Of a stretch of DNA of 13,469 bases, positions 1-9,342 are shown piece after piece. Source of the stretch: Phoronis ovalis (taxonomy: Eukaryota; Phoronida; Phoronidae); the NCBI GenBank assembly GCA_028565635.1, contig JAOXYB010037984.1:1-13469 (forward strand). Reading direction: 5' to 3'. The position numbers and the translations under genes are program-made. The notes beneath the pieces were generated by a model that was not told the origin of the DNA, did not search any database, and was given only the letters and a program-made list of their open reading frames with translations. Numbering within the stretch: position 1 is the stretch's first letter; each line of letters opens with the position of its first letter.

Positions 1-132
1 AGGATTGGCTATTAATCTTTTGTCTTCAGACTCCGAATCACTAGAACTACCACCTATTTCAGCTACAACTACATCTTGACCACTGTCACTATCATTTTCA
101 TCTGAACTGTCCGATTTGATTTCTCTAAGTTG
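1..132 (-). CDS. Partial acidic, serine-rich coding exon (unknown protein)
   Basis: The minus frame is open from 147 down to base 1, with a stop at 148-150, and continues past the window edge. From 132 it gives 44 residues, of which 10 are Ser and 12 are Asp or Glu. Clusters such as SDSSDENDSDS and SSSDSESED resemble casein kinase 2 acceptor sites; the end KRLIANP is more ordinary. The serine and acidic codons are mixed (AGT, TCA, TCG, TCT, GAT, GAC, GAA, GAG), so this is not a simple repeat. An acceptor-like ACCCAG ends at 133, with a possible branch site CTTAAT about 20 bases before it, but the pyrimidine tract is weak. There is no in-frame ATG, so this would be an internal or 3' exon. Such linkers occur in many nuclear proteins and also in transposase N-termini; I cannot name the family. 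A 25-codon + frame overlaps it. Confidence 0.45.
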
Positions 133-169
133 CTGGGTAACTTGGTATTAAGTTGACTTGCTGCTATGT

Positions 170-231
170 GTGCTTTTTTTTTCTTGTTTAGGGATCCTCT
201 CTTTTTCTACTAGTTTGTGAAAATCAAGAAA
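170..231 (+). other. Strong 3' splice-site-like tract and possible tiny exon
   Basis: A run of nine T followed by CTTGTTTAG makes a textbook acceptor ending at 190. The next 41 bases are open in one frame only (GSSLFLLVCENQE), and AAAG is followed by GTATTT, a fair donor. This could be a short + strand exon or decoy sites in AT-rich DNA. It lies just upstream of the acidic minus-strand segment (in that strand's direction), so both cannot easily belong to one gene. Confidence 0.12.
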
Positions 232-267
232 GGTATTTTTCAAGAATCACTGCAGAAAAAATTACAA

Positions 268-402
268 CCCCCCCCTTTCATGGGCCCCCCCGTTTGCCTT
301 GCACAAACATTCATGACCCCCCCTGTTTGCACCAACCCCCCCCGTGGTAATTTCTGACCAGTCCCTTACAACAATGTACTTGAACCCCCCCCCCGGGGTG
401 GG
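268..402 (-). repeat. G-run dispersed-repeat fragment (C-runs on +)
   Basis: Five C-runs of 7-10 bases start at 268, 285, 317, 336 and 385, and the last is followed by GGGGTGGGG. A unit of CATG, C-run and GTTTGC occurs twice (279 and 313), 32-34 bases apart, with sequence resembling TTGCACAAAC between. The composition is quite unlike the flanks, and the short degenerate units look like a member of a dispersed repeat family whose sense strand is G-rich. C10 next to GGGG can form a stem. The G-runs could join in a long-loop G-quadruplex, but the spacers of 9-41 bases are too long for the canonical form. I cannot name the family. Confidence 0.6.
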
Positions 403-410
403 GCTATTAC

Positions 411-1316
411 ATAAAACTGTTTCCTTACAAAGCATGATTTAGATCTCTTTGTCATGTTATTCTTAGTTATGACTGTCCAAAATTTGTTTTTGTATACATT
501 TTTGCCATTTTTATTTGAAAATATTCAGAAAAAATTATTACAAAAGATAGTTATAATAGTACATGATGTCTGTGGTTGTTGAATTAAAAAAATGTTTTAA
601 ATTTAGTTTTGAATACCACTTTTTGACATAATAATTTACTTCTGACAAATTCTTTAACAGAATTGAAAAAAAGATAAATTGGTTTTACCTGACAGTTTTT
701 GATAAATGATTTTTTCCTTCAAATGATCTATGTACCCCAACAAAATTGGACTGCTCCATGATGATCTATAGTTAGGGAAGGAGGTTCCTTCAGATCCAAA
801 CAGGTGCTTCTTTTTACTCACCACCTGTCTGTTTTTGTAAACATAAAAAAGTTTTTGTTCTCATGATTAAGTCCCACTGATTTGAATCAGACAGTGTCTG
901 GTAGACATTATACCATAAGAAGTCTCTTTTTTAGTGTTTTAACTATTTAGAAAAATACCTTCAAAAATCAGTAAAATAGAATTGAAAATGCAATACATGC
1001 AAGTGAAATCTTTATTATATGGTAAATTGGAGTAATTTTGCAATTATTTGCTTGTAAAATTATGGTTGATCAAATTATTATTATATAATGTGTCTAATTC
1101 CTTGATGCTTTCTTGGGAAAATATGTTTTTACATGATTTATCAAGGATTTTGTGGTTAATAATACACAGTGAATTAACTACTTATCCAGAGGGAGTTTGC
1201 TTGTTAAATATACTAGTCTTCTGGGTTAGTAAAGAGTCCATTCATAATACTTTGTGATATGCCAGGAATCTGGGCTATGCCAATATTTACATGAGTTGAC
1301 CAATCACATGGAGTAA
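411..1316. other. No gene seen; AT-rich noncoding
   Basis: This stretch has many stops in all frames and no supported gene. It holds acceptor-like tracts ending at about 661 (TTCTTTAACAG) and 934 (CTCTTTTTTAG), each followed by only 12-16 open codons, and a small hairpin at 777-791 (GAAGGA/TCCTTC). The 69-codon frame at 1048-1257 has a Leu/Ile/Ser-rich composition typical of translated AT-rich noncoding DNA. Confidence 0.6.
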
Positions 1317-1439
1317 AGGAGGGGTTCTCAATACATAACCCTGTCATTTGAGCTCTCAAGCAAATACAAGTTGGATGGTTTAATGCATGTGTGTGGTGAG
1401 AAGATCATTAAAGAGTTAAGGCACCCTAGACCACTATAG
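1317..1439 (+). other. Exon-like open segment, 40 codons
   Basis: The + frame is open from after the TAA at 1314 to the TAG at 1437. The middle has ordinary soluble-protein composition (ELSSKYKLDGLMHVCGEKII). TGTG followed by GTGAGA at 1396 is a good donor and would end an exon at 1395 after a first codon base. The only upstream acceptor is a weak TTTGAG. A 40-codon open run is expected by chance many times in this window, so the donor and residue mix are the only arguments. Product unknown. Confidence 0.15.
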
Positions 1440-2390
1440 AGCTGCACACAGTTTGGTAACAGTTTAAACTCCTAATTTTCAGGTAATCTTTATTTAATAT
1501 TCTACATTGAAAATATGCTGTTGGCTGCTGCTATTCAGTTTTTATGGAACAAAAGTATATACCAGGTCAATCCATAGCCTCCAGGCAAGTTGGGGGTCTG
1601 AGAGAAAATTCAAGAGATTACATAATAATGTACTCAAATAAATGATTAGAAAATAAATGCCACTGCCTTATTAACAATGTAAAGTATTATAGAAATAGAT
1701 TGAATCCTGGCTTAAAGAATTTTAACTATGTATCACTGGAATGTGGGATAAACTTTGTGAATGGGACTTAATTACTGAGTTCACTGACCATACACATCAC
1801 AGGATACACATATACTGCAGGTAAACTGTATAACAGTATTTATTAACATGCAGTTTTCACATTTTTTGTGAATTACAGTACATTATGTTTTGGGTAAATT
1901 GAATGCTCAACTTCTGGAACAGATGGTCTTATCATCAATAGTTGATAAAGCAAATGGTTTTAATGGTTTTAGTATCCTGGAGTTTTCTGGGTGGGGTTTC
2001 CACTCATAAAATGATAATCCAGCTAACAATACTGTATTTTGAAGGATTTTGCATATTAAACTTATTTGTTTGCATGGAATCTCTGCTTAAGTATTATGAA
2101 GGTGATGGAAAATAGATGTCATAATTTTATAATATATCATATATTCATTATACTATAACTAAATAAAAGTAGCATGACTGTATTTATATTTGTTGAACAT
2201 TGGTAAAAGATGTACTTTGTTAGTTTGAAATGCTGCCCATCCTGTAATGTTTACTTTATAGTGAAACCACAAGAAAGTCAGCATAATTGGACATTCTTAA
2301 ATTTAGTACAATATCACTTTATGTAGAAAGGATCATGATTTTTAAAAAACAAAGTGCCCTATTTTTTAAGACTATTTTTGTATTGTTTTT
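1440..2390. other. No gene seen; AT-rich noncoding
   Basis: All frames are interrupted. AATAAA occurs at 1637, 1652 and 2162 on +. TGCAG followed by GTAAAC at about 1820 is an isolated donor-like site with no convincing open exon before it. Confidence 0.6.
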
Positions 2391-2393
2391 CAG

Positions 2394-2490
2394 AAAAGAA
2401 TTCTTTGTGGTAAGAATAATGTTGAAGTGTCCAATCATGCAAGCCCACCCTAGTGAATGTGATTTGGCTTAACAACAAGGCATGGAAATA
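2394..2490 (+). other. Possible exon with strong splice sites, probably noncoding
   Basis: The acceptor is strong: a T-rich tract, TTTTTGTATTGTTTTTCAG, ends at 2393. Two donors follow. GTAAGA at 2410 would leave a 16-base microexon; GTAAGTGTG at 2491, close to a perfect U1 match, would give a 97-base exon. Every frame has a stop before the second donor, so a 97-base exon would be noncoding or end a reading frame. Frame 1 reads KRILCGKNNVEVSNHASPP before a stop; frame 2 is open to 2472. Plausible as a lncRNA or UTR exon, but unproven. Confidence 0.22.
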
Positions 2491-2499
2491 GTAAGTGTG

Positions 2500-3475
2500 C
2501 AAGCCAAAAAGTTTATAGTAGTAACAAGTAACTAAGAGTTTTTGAAGCATTACTAAAATTTGAGTAAATTATTTACAAATGATCTAAAAAAGTACATATT
2601 GCATCAAAAGCAGCATATTGAATCATTTATTGAAAATTAGTAACTTAATAGTATACCAAGGGACCTCACTGTGCATGTCTAATTTCCTGGCTTTACATAA
2701 TAATATGTAATCCGATTTCACTGTAGTATAATAATTAGCTAGCCTTATGCTATAATCCACAGAGTTTTCTGGGAAACTCTACTAATACCTCTTAGCTGTG
2801 TGTGTCTTTTATGACATTACATTAATAGTAAAATATTACCAAACCTGCTGCATGTTGTAGTTTCTGGTGGATGTTCTCACTGAAAAGTGCCTAAGAATAT
2901 TACATTAATTATTTTGCACATATCAGAAATATTTTAACTTCAACTATAAATATATATATCTATAATGCTCTACATATTTTCTTTTTTTATAATCCTAAAT
3001 TATTTCATCCAGGTTAGTGCATAACTGTTGGCCTTCCTCCAAGTTTACCAGCTCAAGGTCCATATAATTTAATATCTTTCAGTGGGAAATATGCAATGGT
3101 TTACAAATAATACATTTTGAATGTGTATTTCATAATGCATGCCCTGTTGCAAGAAAATTTATTAATGGATACCAAGAAAATCACCAAAGAATATTTTAAT
3201 TTATTGTTGAAGTTTGAACTGGCAATGATCGAGAACAATTCTATTATTAAACCAAAGTTAATGCAATATTCAAGGACTTGCCATCTGAGAAGCATAGAGA
3301 TACTTTTATAGTACATTAGCTTTAAACAATAGAACAATTGTTAAACAGAGATTTCTTATTTATTTAGTTTGGTATTAATTTTTGCAATCTATCTCCAATC
3401 AATACCATATTAGAGGAATAAGGTTACTTTATATATATAATACCCAGTTACTTTAAATTTAGAATACTACATGTC
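2500..3475. other. No gene seen; short hairpin and simple AT repeats
   Basis: No supported gene. AGAGTTT at 2761-2767 pairs with AAACTCT at 2774-2780 across a 6-base loop. Short TA-rich microsatellites lie near 2950 and 3430. The frames at 3101-3337 (minus) and 3117-3311 (plus) overlap each other on opposite strands, as expected of chance openings. Confidence 0.6.
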
Positions 3476-3483
3476 TCTGTTAG

Positions 3484-3621
3484 CGAGGCCGTGAAAAAGC
3501 AGAAGGGGCTTTAGGAGTTGCCTGTATTTACCTAATATTATGCAAACATAAAAAATCGATTCGGCACCTAAAAATAACAAACTTTGAAGTCTTCCTATTC
3601 CTTACTGATATGCAATGTTAA
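3484..3621 (+). other. CpG-bearing open segment, 45 codons, possible terminal exon
   Basis: An acceptor-like CTCTGTTAG ends at 3483. From there the frame is open for 45 codons to a TAA at 3619-3621. It begins RGREKAEGALGVACIYLILC, continues with a basic stretch around KKSIR, and ends in FLFLTDMQC. Four CG dinucleotides fall within about 80 bases, unusual in this window and consistent with constrained or unmethylated DNA. The alternation of small and aliphatic residues suggests a helix, but I see no motif that names a family. The minus strand also carries a long pyrimidine tract ending in CAG here, so orientation is uncertain. Confidence 0.2.
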
Positions 3622-3629
3622 AGGTTGTT

Positions 3630-4060
3630 ACAATGATGTTAAGTCATACACTAGGTGCCATTCAGATTCCAATAGGTAGTTATCATCTTTAATCACAAAT
3701 ACCACAAGTATGTAGAAAAACCACCTAGATCAAACCACAATCCCCTGTGTCATATACAAAGATCAGAAAAATCTTTTATCTGTGTAGAGGTATTTCTATT
3801 CAATCTTTATTAAGATTTTGCTTGTACATGTTTTGGGCTTGCAGAAATATTGGCTTTGAAATATGCATAATTTACCTTTTTTTACGAAGAATGTTACATA
3901 TCCAACATTTAGTTTCCAGATGCCAAGTGCATGGTTGGATAAAAATGGTGTCCAAAAATTAAAATTATAAATATTATAATAGTTGTATAAACACATACTA
4001 ACAGCCATTTTTAAAAATGACAATCATTGTGTGTGCTCACTTACAGAACTGTCTGTAAAG
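3630..4060. other. No gene seen
   Basis: The overlapping open frames at 3747-3962 (plus) and 3796-4023 (minus) occupy the same bases on opposite strands. Their residue mixes, rich in Cys, Phe, Ile and Tyr, are typical of translated AT-rich noncoding sequence. No splice pair or regulatory site stands out. Confidence 0.55.
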
Positions 4061-4067
4061 TTGGTAG

Positions 4068-4217
4068 TTTATTGTGGAATATAGGACACTGGTTCTTGCC
4101 GTAGGAAATATGTGGGCTTTAACTTACCGGAGATGTGAGGTAAAGATACCGAGACCTGTTCATAGTTTAAGTGCGCATTCCAAAATTTCTGTATACTGGG
4201 TTGTGATAAAAATATAA
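4068..4217 (+). other. CpG-bearing open segment with a good donor, possible exon
   Basis: After an acceptor-like TTGGTAG at 4061-4067 the + frame is open for 49 codons to a TAA at 4215-4217. It reads FIVEYRTLVLAVGNMWALTY, then RRCE, then VKIPRPVHSLSAHSK. TGTGAG followed by GTAAAG at 4140 is a strong donor and would end a 72-base, phase 0-0 exon at 4139. Several codons carry CG (CCG, CGG, GCG), rare elsewhere here. The acceptor has a poor pyrimidine tract. Residue mix and CG content make this one of the more coding-like segments, but nothing identifies a product and no neighbouring exon is clearly linked. Confidence 0.22.
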
Positions 4218-4413
4218 GCACTGTACTATACTACTGTAGCTTCCCTTTTGAATTTTGATACCTTGTAATGTTTCAGTGATCAAAGTTTCATCAAACCTTA
4301 GTTTGTAAGTGCTCCACTGATGGAGTATGCTTCTTATGCAGATATGAAATATCTAACTTTTTCTCAAATTAATTAAGTCACATTTCTGGACTCAGCTTTT
4401 ATCATAAAATGTC

Positions 4414-4447
4414 AATAAAAGTTTTATGGGTAATAAATTATAATAAA
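4414..4447 (+). promoter_or_regulatory. Cluster of three AATAAA hexamers
   Basis: AATAAA occurs at 4414, 4432 and 4442, three in 34 bases. They lie about 200 bases after the stop of the open segment at 4068-4217, so they could serve as poly(A) signals for it. The DNA after them is AT-rich without a clear GT-rich element, and such clusters arise easily in AT-rich DNA. Confidence 0.2.
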
Positions 4448-4449
4448 AA

Positions 4450-5260
4450 ATTCTAAAATATGTTAACTTTTGATTTATTGAAATAATTTTAGCTCATGTG
4501 ACCTTTCTTCTTTCTTGAATAGGGACTATTCAAGGTTGAGAGTCATTGTTGTCAATATGCCTGGAGATACACATATTGAAATTGAACAATGCAAAAAATG
4601 CTGTGGTTTAAGCATAGGGTTATCATTGAATGGGATGGTAATACCCTCCAAAATAATCATTCAGTAAAGTAGAGGTTGCTTAATCATTCATAAAAACTTG
4701 AAGATGATATATCATAGGTTGTTGTGAAAAATATATACAATGGAAGATGAAACAAAATTCCTGCCAGTGTATTGTTACATTGTGAAGATCAGTATTACCA
4801 CATTATAATCTATATCTATTACTATAAATATCTTCAAAATTTCTCGCTATATGTACCATTAACTCTCGTTTTCGAAATGTGCCTCTTTAGTTATAAAAAC
4901 CTACATTACAGCATGTGGAAGTTTGTTGCAGGATAAAATATTATAAAAATGATTCCCATTCAAAATACCCTAGATCTACTTGACCTTTAATATTTATATT
5001 ATACAATATATCCTGCATTTAATGGACTATGATTTCTGTGAAAGGCAATTTTTTATTATTATAGCTGTAGAATATGTGATATACTCTACCTGGTTGATAG
5101 TAAAATTTAGTTTGTGTTTTAAATGTAATTGAACTTTAAAAATGTTTAACTATTATAGAAAATAGTATTTTTATTCAGAGGTACTGCATTTTTAAATTCC
5201 ATTCATGGTTCTAAAATGTAATATGTTCATTCACACATTCATGTCAGTCATATTTTATTA
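4450..5260. other. No gene seen; AT-rich noncoding
   Basis: Dense stops in all frames, no paired splice sites with an open exon, and no repeat longer than a few bases. A short CG pocket near 4843-4873 has no associated open frame of note. Confidence 0.6.
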
Positions 5261-5263
5261 TTT

Positions 5264-5278
5264 TTGGCAACTTGCCGA
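5264..5278. promoter_or_regulatory. Nuclear factor I-like palindrome
   Basis: TTGGC, five bases, GCCGA. The NFI consensus is TTGGC-N5-GCCAA, so the left half is exact and the right half differs at one base. The core GGCAA-C-TTGCC (5266-5276) is a perfect inverted repeat. The flanks repeat ATTCATG/TTCATTCAT several times (5204-5310). A candidate binding site only, with no promoter context. Confidence 0.2.
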
Positions 5279-5284
5279 TGTGTG

Positions 5285-6160
5285 AAATTCATTCATGTGA
5301 GTTCATTCATATTTTAAGTGATCGAATCTGTATGTTTAATATTGAATGAACAATTCAGAGTAGGCAGTTTTAGTATAGTTAAAAGTACTGTTGTTTGAAG
5401 TGAAATTTTGACATACAGTTCTGCTGTTCTTCATAGGGATTATTTTGTGCTCAGTAGTGTACAAACCTGAAATCATTATTGTATCAGTAAGAAATTAAAA
5501 AAAAATTGTATTTAAACAACAATAAAATAAATAAAATTTGTATAGCCCATTAATCTTTATAATAAATTTTAATGAGGCTGGGAACATAAAAAGAGAATTT
5601 AAATATTAAGTAAACATTCTACTGCTAGCATTTGGTAGATGTTTTGGGTGGTATTATCCATAGTTTTGAAAAAAGAAACCTTGCTTCATGTGACAATCCC
5701 CTCCAATGAATTGGAGCATGATTCTAATGTGGTATGATAATAAAAGGGTACTTTAATATCTGTGTTTTGTGGGTGTACAAGTTCCTTGTTACTATGGAAA
5801 CCTAAATATTGCACATCCTCTTGCTTGATTAAGATTTTTAGCCCACAATGCAGTGTTTTTACATAAATTCCAGATTAAAGCATTTTCCATAAAAATCAAG
5901 ATACTAGAGTATTTAATAAGTATTATGTACCATAAGCATCAAGAGTGGATTAGCCACAAAGAAACTATGATATATTGGACTTTCATTTGAGTCTGTCCTT
6001 GTTTAATTGTAGTTTGCAAACTTTTGGCGTCCAAATTATTCTTTCCAGATTTGACCACTTGAAAAGGATGTAGCACTTAATAGTAATCACAAATTTTGTA
6101 CTTTGACGTTAATTTTAATGCCTCCTGATGACAATTTCTCATGTTAAATTTTTTTTACTT
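5285..6160. other. No gene seen; poly(A)-signal cluster and hairpin inside
   Basis: Noncoding in all frames. Overlapping AATAAA hexamers start at 5521, 5526 and 5530, shortly after a run of nine A at about 5497-5505. CTCCAAT at 5701-5707 and ATTGGAG at 5710-5716 form a 7-base inverted repeat with a 2-base spacer. Nothing else stands out. Confidence 0.55.
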
Positions 6161-6165
6161 TTCAG

Positions 6166-6216
6166 ATGCTTATGTATGATGATGATGGAGGCTCGATAAT
6201 AAAGATTGCGTGGTAG
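6166..6216 (+). other. Very strong acceptor followed by short acidic open segment
   Basis: A run of eight T, then ACTTTTCAG, ends at 6165: the best-looking 3' splice site in the window. The next codons read MLMYDDDGGSIIKIAW and reach a TAG at 6214-6216; the other two frames close sooner or mid-way. GCGTG followed by GTAGGA gives an alternative donor at 6213. It could be a short terminal coding exon entered in phase 0, or a noncoding exon. An AATAAA (6198-6203) lies inside it. No partner exon is certain. Confidence 0.25.
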
Positions 6217-6219
6217 GAA

Positions 6220-6460
6220 GCCATAATCATTTCCTGGAAATAATAATCACCCTCAAGGGATCACTGTATAGGTATAGAATGATTTGTCAGCTTGTTGAAT
6301 TCCTATACTCATATTTCAAATAATTAAATTTACTGGTATTTAATGTAAAGGTGTTACTAGTGCCATAAGGACAATATTGGAATATATTTCTGTAGGTGTG
6401 CTTTGACTTAATTATTGAACGCCTAGTTTAGTATAAAAAATCAAGAACATCAAGTTTTCA
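6220..6460. other. No gene seen
   Basis: Short AT-rich interval with stops in all frames and no clear signals. Confidence 0.5.
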
Positions 6461-6463
6461 AGG

Positions 6464-6703
6464 TCAGAACATGTGAAATATTCCAGAAATTGATACACGA
6501 GTTCCACCTTGTTTCATTGTTCTAGAAACTGAAACAACGCGCAAATACTCAGGTTTGTTCTCCAACAGGTTGGCATTGTTTCCTTTGACACTAACTTCAG
6601 ACATCCATTTCAATTTCCCTGCAAAACTTTTACAAAAATATAATTGCTGATAACCCATTTTCGACTTTAGTCTACTTGGCTGCTTACCAGTAGTAAGTAC
6701 ATT
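6464..6703 (-). other. Open segment on both strands, possible exon or relic of coding DNA
   Basis: On the minus strand the frame is open for 79 codons ending at the TGA at 6464-6466, with an ATG at 6658. It contains KWMSEVSVKGNN, LLENKPEYLRVVSVSRTMK and GGTRVSISGIF, a balanced, basic, protein-like mix. An acceptor-like TTTTGCAG and a donor-like CAAG|GTGGAA could frame an exon of about 110 bases inside it. On the + strand another frame is open from 6477 to 6650 (57 codons, with VPPCFIVLETETTRKY and LTSDIHFNFPAKLL), and a pyrimidine tract ends in TTCTAG at 6524. CG dinucleotides are locally enriched (AACGCGCAA, CACGAG, TTCGAC). Runs of this length are still expected a few times by chance. The resemblance of the VVSVSR...GG stretch to ribosomal protein uS5 is too faint to use. 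Confidence 0.25.
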
Positions 6704-6709
6704 CTAGTA

Positions 6710-9320
6710 TATCTTGGGCCCAAAAACCAAATCGCATCCCTTGTGTTCTGCACTCAGAACAAAATGAGTTACCCATTGTACAGGGCTTAAGATATTTGGT
6801 GTACATGGTTTATATAGAAATGTTTAATAGTGTGGCCCTGAATGTATAAGACTTATGTGGGGAGAACTGTCGCTCATCACATGAAGAGTTAGGCAGAATT
6901 TTGGAGTTGCAACAAATCCCTCCTAGGACCACTCTTACAATCTGCAAATAAAGTTTGGTAGCATTCTAATTGAAATGCCTTTAAATGACTTTATCCCATG
7001 TTACCTGTAGCTAGATAATAGTTTATGTCAAATTTTGATAAGCCTCAGTTTGTAAATATACTACTAAAAAGCAATTGTTTCTTTTCTTTTTGAGCTTGCA
7101 AATTTTGATAAATGGCTTGCTTGCTTGAATTTTGAAAATATAGAGGTAAATGTGATTATCAGCTGCTAGTAGTCTAAGTTTAGACCCTCCCTTGTTGTAT
7201 TTTAAAAATAATTTTTGTTAAAAATTGAGTTTATATATGAGTTTAGATCCCTATATAAATTTCTATCCCTATATATCTGATAATAATATGCACTATTAAT
7301 TTTAAAACAAATTTTTGACTTTTGCAAGCTTATAGTTTAAAACAATTTATTTAGTACATTTGTAAGATACATAGTCTGTGTTAGAGACTAAGCTGCTAGT
7401 AACAAGGAAAAAGTTCTACCAGATTTTATTAAATGTGCTGTTTAAAGTTTATGAAATGCTTAGAAAAACGAATAGACAAAAGGCTTTTAGCTTTTTTTTG
7501 TAAAATCCAATCCAAAAGCAGTGCAAATATCAAGTTATAGATGAAAAGAAGTGTACTAATTTTAAGAAATCTGAATACTGGAACTTCATAAATTAAAAAG
7601 TTTTTCCATACTGCCTAACTTTAAACCTTGTCAGAACTTAACATTTAAATTGTTTGTATAATGAATCCTGTAATACTGGAATTCTTTAATAATCTGTTCA
7701 TCTTGTTGTACATATTCAAATTTCTAGAAATTTCTCCAGATGTTATCAGGGATCTATGCTAATACTATTCCCATTCTAATATTATTTGAAGATCTCCTAT
7801 GCAAAATGTACATTATAAGATTGACTTGAAGGAATATATATTTAGAACAGGGTGTTCAAAAATAAACATCAAAGAACATATCTAGTCTAGTATAAAAATA
7901 TAAGGAAGTAAAAATGATGTATGAGATGTGTATAATATCTGTTATCCAATGTTATGTAGCTAGCTGGTATTAATATTTAAGTGTAGTACATGCTGGAGAG
8001 AAGGTACCAGAGGCACTCTGCTTCATATTTATAATTAATTGACTGGTGCCCCAGTTTGTTACCTGTTGAAAAACAGGAAATATAAATGTGTTAAATTGTG
8101 CACATCTTTACTTTATGTGATGAATATTACAATCAACTTTTTATTGAAGTTTTAAAAAAGATCATGTGTGTAGCACTTTGCATCTTTGCTGCAAAATTCG
8201 GTGTATAAGACAGTTAAGCACAAAAATAGAATGTTGTTGTTGTGGTTTGGTTAAGACTGGCTGGAACAAGTTTTGTCAAATTTACAAACATCAAGTGATC
8301 AACTAAAAATAATTGGTTAACCTAAAACTGTTTTGAAAGAAAAATGTTGTCCAGGGTGAAGTTGTTTACATGAGTCATCTTGTGAAAACTCCAAAGTTTA
8401 TTGCTTCACTATTAATTAGATAATGTCCCAAAATTGCTATAAATTATGGTATGTAGGTGTTTTTGGTATGGCCCACCTCCTGGCCCACCCACTCATATCT
8501 TATGACCAGTGTAGTCATCACTCACATGATTCAGTTGTAATCAAAGAATTTTTGGCTTGTTGCCCAACACTTAAACACTACTACATACTCTTAAGTCAAA
8601 ATAGCAGATAACTCCTCTACAGCATATATTGGACATTAGTTTTCTAGATTTTAGTACACTTGTCATTGTACACTGTATGTTCACTTTCATGCTGTGATAA
8701 CATGAAACTTCTCTTAAGATTTTCACATGCTTTGGAATTCTATTGCAATATTTCTGAAAGCCTATGTTCAGTTTAGTTTATATGTGTGAAAAAACTATAA
8801 GACATTGTTTGGTGCCATATCTGAAATTAAATTCTAGATAAACATTTAATCTGACTGGCTCCCAGGGATTTCTCCCTTTGGTTGCTGTAGTTAGAATTTG
8901 TGATACTTTACAGACAAGATATACTACAGTGATGTTTTTTGACAAGGTGGTTATCATTTGGGAGTTTATAAATGTGAATTATTGATGCTGATGTATCTTG
9001 TATCAGATTTTTTAAAACTTTTGTCTCTGTACACAAGCTAAAAATTTAGAAAAAGAGCACACTTCCTAAGGTCATGGTTAATATGAAGAAACAATTTACA
9101 AAATGAAATAAATTGTAAATAAAGTAAAAATGCCTAAAACCACATTGTTTAAAGTCATTGTTTTTAATTTCAGAAAACTTTGACAGTATGCTTGGACAAA
9201 ATGGTACATAAGTGCATTGGTTTGGACCTGATCTACTTTTAACTTTATGCAAGAAACTGCACCTTTGAAAAAATGTACCAGTTGCTAATCAAAATATTGA
9301 ATGTGCTCAGTTGATTTTCT
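6710..9320. other. Long noncoding stretch, no gene seen
   Basis: About 2.6 kb with frequent stops on both strands. It holds short direct repeats at 7227-7275 (GAGTTTA twice; ATCCCTATATA at 7247 and 7265), a GCTT triplet repeat near 7114, a TTG microsatellite near 8233, scattered AATAAA (6947, 9107, 9118), and an inverted repeat ATTTACAA/TTGTAAAT at 9094-9120. The 62-codon frame at 8423-8611 and the 68-codon minus frame at 9046-9252 have no splice support and show no motif. Confidence 0.6.
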
Positions 9321-9328
9321 AAAAAGTG

Positions 9329-9342
9329 CCCCCCCCCTACAG
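9329..9342 (+). repeat. C9 homopolymer ending in TACAG
   Basis: Nine C followed by TACAG. As a pyrimidine tract plus CAG it could act as an acceptor, but the sequence after it shows no open exon with a donor. More likely a homopolymer remnant like those at 268-402. Confidence 0.3.

Noticed and set aside
754-880. C/D snoRNA-like boxes (ATGATGAT and a distant CTGA)
   Set aside because: Spacing too long and no terminal stem.
1048-1257. 69-codon ORF
   Set aside because: Leu/Ile/Ser/Trp-rich composition, no splice or start context; length expected by chance.
3101-3337. Overlapping ORFs on both strands (78 and 64 codons)
   Set aside because: Mutual shadows in AT-rich DNA, no motif, no splice support.
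3747-4023. Overlapping ORFs on both strands (71 and 75 codons)
   Set aside because: Same reasons; Cys/Phe/Tyr-rich chance translation.
6464-6550. Resemblance of the minus peptide to ribosomal protein uS5
   Set aside because: Only a few scattered matching residues, and the frame stops where the conserved glycine-rich part should follow.
8423-8611. 62-codon ORF with His/Ser-rich middle
   Set aside because: No acceptor or donor pair and no recognisable motif.
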